From Herbiconiux moechotypicola (GTDB taxonomy: Bacteria > Actinomycetota > Actinomycetes > Actinomycetales > Microbacteriaceae): DNA of 64,000 nt. The stretch is from NCBI RefSeq assembly GCF_024979255.1, contig NZ_JANLCN010000007.1:1-64000 (forward strand), written 5' to 3'. The notes under the pieces were generated by a model that saw only the letters and a list, made by a program, of their open reading frames with translations, ran no database searches and had not been told where the DNA came from. Positions 60,009 through 64,000 of this stretch are shown here, in pieces; the first letter of the stretch is position 1; the number at the start of each line of letters is the position of its first letter. Position numbers and translations under genes: made by a program.

Positions 60009-60386
60009 ATGGCACGTCTAGCAGGAGTCGACATCCCCCGCGACAAGCGCGTGGAAGTCGCACTGACCTACATCTACGGGGTGGGCCGCACGCGCGCGCT
60101 CAAGACCCTCGCCGACACCGAGATCTCGGGCGACATCCGCGTCAAAGACCTCACCGACGACCAGCTCGTCGCCCTCCGCGACTACATCGAGGGCAACTAC
60201 AAGGTGGAGGGTGACCTCCGCCGCGAGGTCGCCGCCGACATCCGCCGCAAGGTCGAGATCGGCTCGTACGAGGGCGTCCGCCACCGTAAGGGCCTCCCGG
60301 TCCGCGGTCAGCGCACCAAGACCAACGCTCGCACCCGCAAGGGCCCGAAGCGCACCGTCGCCGGCAAGAAGAAGGCCGGCCGCTAA
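60009..60386 (+). CDS. rpsM: 30S ribosomal protein S13
   Basis: 125 residues. [36 protein letters not shown], and the basic C-terminus [20 protein letters not shown] are typical; S13 contacts S19 and P-site tRNA. AGGAG lies 9 nt before the ATG, downstream of the junction RNA described at 59899. First gene of the alpha-type operon. Confidence 0.98.
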   Translation: MARLAGVDIPRDKRVEVALTYIYGVGRTRALKTLADTEISGDIRVKDLTDDQLVALRDYIEGNYKVEGDLRREVAADIRRKVEIGSYEGVRHRKGLPVRGQRTKTNARTRKGPKRTVAGKKKAGR

Positions 60387-60417
60387 GAGCGCCGACTGAC
60401 AGGACCAGGAGAGAATT

Positions 60418-60816
60418 ATGGCAACCCCCAAGTCGGCCGTTCGCAAGCCGCGCAAGAAAGAGAAGAAGAACGTCGCCGTGGGCCAGGCCCACATCAAGTC
60501 GACCTTCAACAACACGATCGTCTCGATCACCGACACCACCGGTGCGGTCATCAGCTGGGCCTCCTCGGGTGGCGTCGGCTTCAAGGGCTCGCGCAAGTCG
60601 ACCCCGTTCGCCGCGCAGCTGGCCGCCGAGTCGGCCGCCCGCCAGGCGCAGGAGCACGGCATGAAGAAGGTCGACGTGTTCGTGAAGGGTCCGGGCTCCG
60701 GCCGCGAGACCGCGATCCGCTCGCTGCAGGCCGCCGGCCTCGAGGTGGGCTCGATCAACGACGTGACCCCCCAGGCGCACAACGGCTGCCGGCCGCCCAA
60801 GCGCCGTCGCGTGTGA
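60418..60816 (+). CDS. rpsK: 30S ribosomal protein S11
   Basis: 132 residues: [40 protein letters not shown] and [16 protein letters not shown]. In many actinobacteria rpsD (S4) follows; here a hairpin and rpoA follow instead. Confidence 0.98.
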   Translation: MATPKSAVRKPRKKEKKNVAVGQAHIKSTFNNTIVSITDTTGAVISWASSGGVGFKGSRKSTPFAAQLAAESAARQAQEHGMKKVDVFVKGPGSGRETAIRSLQAAGLEVGSINDVTPQAHNGCRPPKRRRV

Positions 60817-60835
60817 CGCCCTTTCAGCACTGAAC

Positions 60836-60870
60836 CACCGGCAGAGCACGTTCGTCGTGCTCTGCCGGTG
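60836..60870 (+). terminator. 15-bp hairpin between rpsK and rpoA
   Basis: Perfect 15-bp stem: CACCGGCAGAGCACG (60836-60850) and CGTGCTCTGCCGGTG (60856-60870), loop TTCGT. No T tract follows, so it may be a partial terminator or an RNase-processing/stability stem. Confidence 0.55.
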
Positions 60871-60903
60871 AAGTGGTTTCCCACAACTCAATACCTCGCC
60901 ACG

Positions 60904-60927
60904 TGAGTGTCATATAGCGGACACTCA
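60904..60927. promoter_or_regulatory. Dyad upstream of rpoA
   Basis: TGAGTGTC (60904-60911) and GACACTCA (60920-60927) form a perfect 8-bp dyad with an ATATAGCG spacer that could hold a -10 (TATAGC). It lies 17 nt before the rpoA start: an operator or attenuator candidate. Confidence 0.4.
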
Positions 60928-60943
60928 GCCGAAAGGAATAACA

Positions 60944-61933
60944 GTGCTCATTGCACAGCGCCCCACTCTCACCGAGGAGAACATCTCGGAGTTCCGCTCG
61001 CGGTTCGTCATCGAGCCGCTGGAGCCCGGCTTCGGCTACACCCTCGGCAACTCGCTCCGCCGCACCCTGCTCTCGTCGATCCCCGGCGCGGCCGTGACGA
61101 GCATCCGCATCGACGGCGTGCTGCACGAGTTCTCCACCATCCCCGGGGTGAAGGAGGACGTGACCGAGATCATCCTCAACGTCAAGGGCCTCGTCGTCTC
61201 CTCCGAGCACGACGAGCCGATCACCGCCTACCTCCGCAAGCACGCGGCAGGCGAGGTCACCGCGGCCGACATCTCGGCCCCGGCCGGTGTGGAGATCCAC
61301 AACCCCGAGCTGGTCATCGCCACACTCAACGACAAGGCGAAGTTCGAGCTCGAGCTCATCATCGAGCGCGGCCGCGGCTACGTGTCGGCCACCCAGAACC
61401 GCAGCGAGTTCTCCGAGGCGGGCCAGATTCCGATCGACTCGATCTACTCGCCCGTGCTGAAGGTCACCTACCGCGTCGAGGCCACCCGTGCCGGCGAGCG
61501 CACCGACTTCGACCGCCTCGTGGTCGACGTCGAGACGAAGCCGGCCATCTCGCCGCGCGACGCCATCGCGTCGGCCGGCCGCACGCTCACAGAGCTGTTC
61601 GGTCTGGCACGCGAGCTCAACTCGGCCGCCGAGGGCATCGAGATCGGCCCCGCGCCGGTCGACGCCGTTCTCTCCTCCGAGCTCTCGGTTCCGATCGAAG
61701 ACCTCGACCTGTCGGTGCGCTCGTACAACTGCCTCAAGCGCGAGGGTATCAACACCGTCTCGGAGCTCGTCGCGCTCAGCGAGACCCAGCTCATGAACAT
61801 CCGCAACTTCGGCCAGAAGTCGGTCGACGAGGTGAAGGACAAGCTCGTCGAGCTCGGCCTGTCGCTGAAGGACACGGTTCCCGGGTTCGACGGCGCGCAC
61901 TTCTACGGCGGCTACGACGACGAGAACGTCTGA
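60944..61933 (+). CDS. rpoA: RNA polymerase alpha subunit
   Basis: 329 residues. GTG start with AAAGGAAT upstream. The N-terminal dimerisation domain has [20 protein letters not shown], and the C-terminal domain has [20 protein letters not shown] and [17 protein letters not shown] (the alpha-CTD helix-hairpin-helix). It follows a 127-nt gap with a hairpin and a dyad, so it may be partly uncoupled from rpsM-rpsK. rplQ follows. Confidence 0.99.
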   Translation: MLIAQRPTLTEENISEFRSRFVIEPLEPGFGYTLGNSLRRTLLSSIPGAAVTSIRIDGVLHEFSTIPGVKEDVTEIILNVKGLVVSSEHDEPITAYLRKHAAGEVTAADISAPAGVEIHNPELVIATLNDKAKFELELIIERGRGYVSATQNRSEFSEAGQIPIDSIYSPVLKVTYRVEATRAGERTDFDRLVVDVETKPAISPRDAIASAGRTLTELFGLARELNSAAEGIEIGPAPVDAVLSSELSVPIEDLDLSVRSYNCLKREGINTVSELVALSETQLMNIRNFGQKSVDEVKDKLVELGLSLKDTVPGFDGAHFYGGYDDENV

Positions 61934-61989
61934 GACGCCCCGTCACCGCTGACCAACCCGACAACCTGACCCACACCTGGAGATAAGAC

Positions 61990-62571
61990 ATGCCCAAGCC
62001 GACCAAGGGACCCCGTCTCGGCGGCGGACCGGCGCACGAGCGCCTTCTGCTCGCCAACCTGGCTGCCGCTCTGTTCACCCACAAGAGCATCAAGACCACC
62101 GAGACCAAGGCGAAGCGGATGCGTCCGCTGGCCGAGCGCCTCATCACCTTCGCCAAGCGCGGTGACCTGCACGCCCGTCGTCGCGTGCTCGCGGTGATCG
62201 GCGACAAGGCCGTCGTGCACGAGCTCTTCACCGAGATCGCCCCGCTCGTCGCGGAGCGCGACGGTGGCTACACCCGCATCACCAAGCTCGGCTTCCGCAA
62301 GGGCGACAACGCCTCGATGGTGCAGATCGAGCTCGTGCTCGAGCCCGTCGTGGCCAAGAGCAAGCCGGCCGCCAAGGCCGCCGCTCCGGCTGCGCCCGCC
62401 GAGGAGGTCGTCGAGGAGGCTCCTGTCGAGGAGACCGCCGCCGACGAGGCTCCCGCGGAGGAGACCGACGCTGCGGAGACCGAGGCTGCTGAGGCCGAGG
62501 CGACCGAGCCCGAGGCTGAGGCCGCGGCCGACGAGGCTCCCGCCGAGACCGAGGAGAAGGACGCCAAGTAG
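61990..62571 (+). CDS. rplQ: 50S ribosomal protein L17 with acidic tail
   Basis: 193 residues. A normal L17 core ([40 protein letters not shown]) of about 120 residues is followed by about 73 residues rich in Ala and Glu ([20 protein letters not shown]). The acidic tail contrasts with the basic L15 extension. CTGGAGATAAGAC precedes the ATG. Last gene of the cluster, closed by a terminator. Confidence 0.97.
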   Translation: MPKPTKGPRLGGGPAHERLLLANLAAALFTHKSIKTTETKAKRMRPLAERLITFAKRGDLHARRRVLAVIGDKAVVHELFTEIAPLVAERDGGYTRITKLGFRKGDNASMVQIELVLEPVVAKSKPAAKAAAPAAPAEEVVEEAPVEETAADEAPAEETDAAETEAAEAEATEPEAEAAADEAPAETEEKDAK

Positions 62572-62587
62572 CGTCCCGCCCCACCGC

Positions 62588-62626
62588 ACGACGGCCCCGC
62601 ATCCGAGAGGATGACGGGGCCGTCGT
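62588..62626 (+). terminator. rplQ terminator
   Basis: 12-bp stem ACGACGGCCCCG (62588-62599) with CGGGGCCGTCGT (62615-62626), continued across a bulge by CATCC/GGATG, with a GAGA tetraloop. The truA -10 lies two bases downstream. Confidence 0.8.
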
Positions 62627-62628
62627 CG

Positions 62629-62634
62629 TAGGAT
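62629..62634 (+). promoter_or_regulatory. -10 element of truA
   Basis: TAGGAT, 7 nt upstream of the truA GTG at 62642, directly after the rplQ terminator. No Shine-Dalgarno. Confidence 0.5.
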
Positions 62635-62641
62635 GGCACGC

Positions 62642-63523
62642 GTGATCGACGCGCCGGGCCTCCACCGCATCCGGCTCGACCTGGCCTACGACGGCACCGC
62701 CTTCTCGGGCTGGGCCCGGCAGCCGGGTCTGCGCACGGTGCAGGGTGTAGTCGAAGAGGTGCTCGCGACGCTCTTCCGCCGGCATCCGCCCGCGCCGCTC
62801 GTGACGGTCGCCGGGCGCACCGACGCGGGCGTGCACGCGAGCGGCCAGGTGGCCCACCTCGACCTCGGCGAGGTCGCGTTGGAGAGTCTCGCCCGCCGGA
62901 GCGACGGCCGGGCGCTCCCTCCGGAAGCCCTGGCGCGCATCCTGGAGAGCCGGATGAACGGGGTGCTGGGCGCCGACTCCGACGTGGTGGTGCACCGCAG
63001 CTCGCTCGCCCCCGCGGGCTTCGACGCCCGGTTCTCGGCGGTGTGGCGGCGCTACGAGTACCGGGTCGCCGACCCGCGCACCCCCCGTGACCCGCTCACG
63101 CGGCATCGGGTGGTGCGGCACCCGGCCGAGCTCGACGTGGAGGCGATGGACGTGGCCGCCGCCGCCCTGCTCGGGCTGCACGACTACGGCAGCTTCTGCA
63201 AGCCGCGCGAGGGCTCGACCACGATCCGCACCCTGCAGGCGTTCCGGTGGCGACGCGATGGGTCGGGCGTGCTCGTCGCGCAGCTGCAGGCCGACGCCTT
63301 CTGTCACAGCATGGTGCGCGCCCTGGTCGGCTCGACCGTGGCGGTGGGCGCGGGAACGCTCAGCGGGGAGGAGCTGGTCGCGCTTCGCGATGCCGCAGAG
63401 CGCACCAGCCGCTTCCTGGTGATGCCCGCGAAGGGTCTGGTGCTCACCGAGGTGGGCTACCCCGACGACGAGGAACTCGGGATACGGGCCGAGCAGACGA
63501 GGGCGCGTCGCGAGCTCGGTTGA
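62642..63523 (+). CDS. truA: tRNA pseudouridine(38-40) synthase
   Basis: About 293 residues. The catalytic aspartate is in VTVAGRTDAGVHASGQVAHL; LAYDGTAFSGWARQPGLRTV, FDARFSAVWRRYEYRV, and FCHSMVRALVGSTVAVG are TruA signatures. The start is GTG 62642, as it sits 7 nt after the -10 box; ATG 62633 overlaps that box. Its TGA forms part of the rplM -35. Confidence 0.96.
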   Translation: MIDAPGLHRIRLDLAYDGTAFSGWARQPGLRTVQGVVEEVLATLFRRHPPAPLVTVAGRTDAGVHASGQVAHLDLGEVALESLARRSDGRALPPEALARILESRMNGVLGADSDVVVHRSSLAPAGFDARFSAVWRRYEYRVADPRTPRDPLTRHRVVRHPAELDVEAMDVAAAALLGLHDYGSFCKPREGSTTIRTLQAFRWRRDGSGVLVAQLQADAFCHSMVRALVGSTVAVGAGTLSGEELVALRDAAERTSRFLVMPAKGLVLTEVGYPDDEELGIRAEQTRARRELG

Positions 63524-63561
63524 CCGCCGGGGTGGTATCGCGTATTCTCTTTCTTTGGTGT
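63520..63561 (+). promoter_or_regulatory. rplM-rpsI promoter with boxA-like start
   Basis: TTGACC (63520-63525, its TGA being the truA stop), 17 bp, TATTCT (63543-63548). TTCTTTGGTGT follows (63551-63561). The leader to the rplM GTG is about 130 nt. Confidence 0.7.
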
Positions 63562-63685
63562 GCGTGCTTTGCTGCGCGTGCATCCGATGTTGAGCCCTCC
63601 ACTGGGGCGTTCCCGGCCATCGGCCGCGAACTCCTCCCGGAGCGGGATTCACGAACTCCTCACTCGAACAGAAAGCAGCACTACT

Positions 63686-64000
63686 GTGACGCGCACCTAC
63701 ACCCCGAAGGCCAGTGAGATCCAGCGCGGCTGGGTCGTCATCGACGCCACCGACGTCGTTCTCGGCCGCCTGGCCAGCCACGCCGCCGCCATCCTCCGCG
63801 GCAAGAACAAGGCCACCTTCACCCCGCACATGGACATGGGCGACTTCGTCATCATCGTGAACGCCGACAAGGTGGCGCTCACCGGTGCGAAGGCCGCGCA
63901 GAAGAAGGCCTACCGTCACTCGGGCTACCCGGGTGGTCTCAAGGCGGTCGGTTACGCCGAGCTGCTCGAGAAGAACCCCGAGCGCGCGGTCGAGAAGGCC
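63686..64000 (+). CDS. rplM: 50S ribosomal protein L13, truncated by the window end
   Basis: 105 codons are visible. GTG start, then [40 protein letters not shown] and [20 protein letters not shown], which are L13 signatures (usual length about 145-150). rpsI normally follows, outside the window. Confidence 0.95.
   Translation, partial: MTRTYTPKASEIQRGWVVIDATDVVLGRLASHAAAILRGKNKATFTPHMDMGDFVIIVNADKVALTGAKAAQKKAYRHSGYPGGLKAVGYAELLEKNPERAVEKA

Overview
The window is high-G+C chromosomal DNA from an actinobacterium, most likely of the family Microbacteriaceae. The basis is the strong G/C third-position bias, actinobacterial-type r-protein, RpoB, RpoC and Lhr sequences, several genes that look leaderless (a TANNNT element 6-7 nt before the start codon), and r-protein clusters without rpsN and rpsD. 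I cannot assign a genus from sequence alone.

Layout. (1) 1-22364 is a housekeeping and accessory stretch: a HAD hydrolase, YbaK with an esterase, a YjbR-like protein, a GAF/SpoIIE phosphatase, a nei2-lhr DNA-repair pair, a DUF4916 Nudix-like protein, a YdeI-like protein, a DEAD-box helicase with a long RGG tail, three secreted Vgb-like beta-propeller paralogues (12806-14861 and 17028-18047), small DUF genes, a SprT-like metalloprotease with a TPR protein, a PQQ-type sugar dehydrogenase lipoprotein, a spermidine-synthase-like protein and a DUF817 membrane protein. (2) 22365-30119 is rpoB-rpoC with its promoter and terminator, followed by a Pro-rich membrane protein. (3) 31109-35689 is the str operon rpsL-rpsG-fusA-tuf, closed by a 15-bp terminator hairpin. 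(4) 35690-38901 is an accessory insert between the str and S10 operons: topoisomerase IB, a remnant of a second topoisomerase IB, two perfect 113-bp direct repeats with inverted ends, two orphan genes and a fructosamine-kinase-like gene. (5) 38902-51710 is S10-spc: rpsJ to rplO, then secY-adk-map. (6) 51745-59366 is a mannitol/general PTS locus (mtlR, orphan EIIB, ptsH, ptsI, mtlA, mtlF, mtlD) sitting between map and infA. (7) 59367-62571 is infA-rpmJ-rpsM-rpsK-rpoA-rplQ. (8) truA follows, then the start of rplM, which runs off the window.

How the genes work together. Most of the window makes the transcription and translation machinery. The PTS island supplies the phosphorelay PEP -> EI -> HPr -> MtlF -> MtlA, and MtlD then makes fructose 6-phosphate. 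MtlR, with PRD, EIIB-like and EIIA-like domains, would sense the relay.

The most interesting signals are non-coding. There is a three-way-junction RNA in front of rpsM whose loop displays a Shine-Dalgarno-like GGAGG that can pair with a downstream CCTCC. A boxA-like TCTTTG lies at the predicted transcription start of rpoB, infA and rplM. The promoters of rpsL and rplM have a TTGACC -35 built on the stop codon of the preceding gene. An 18-bp palindrome and a Shine-Dalgarno-sequestering stem precede one propeller gene, and a 113-bp MITE-like repeat pair brackets a gene and a gene remnant.
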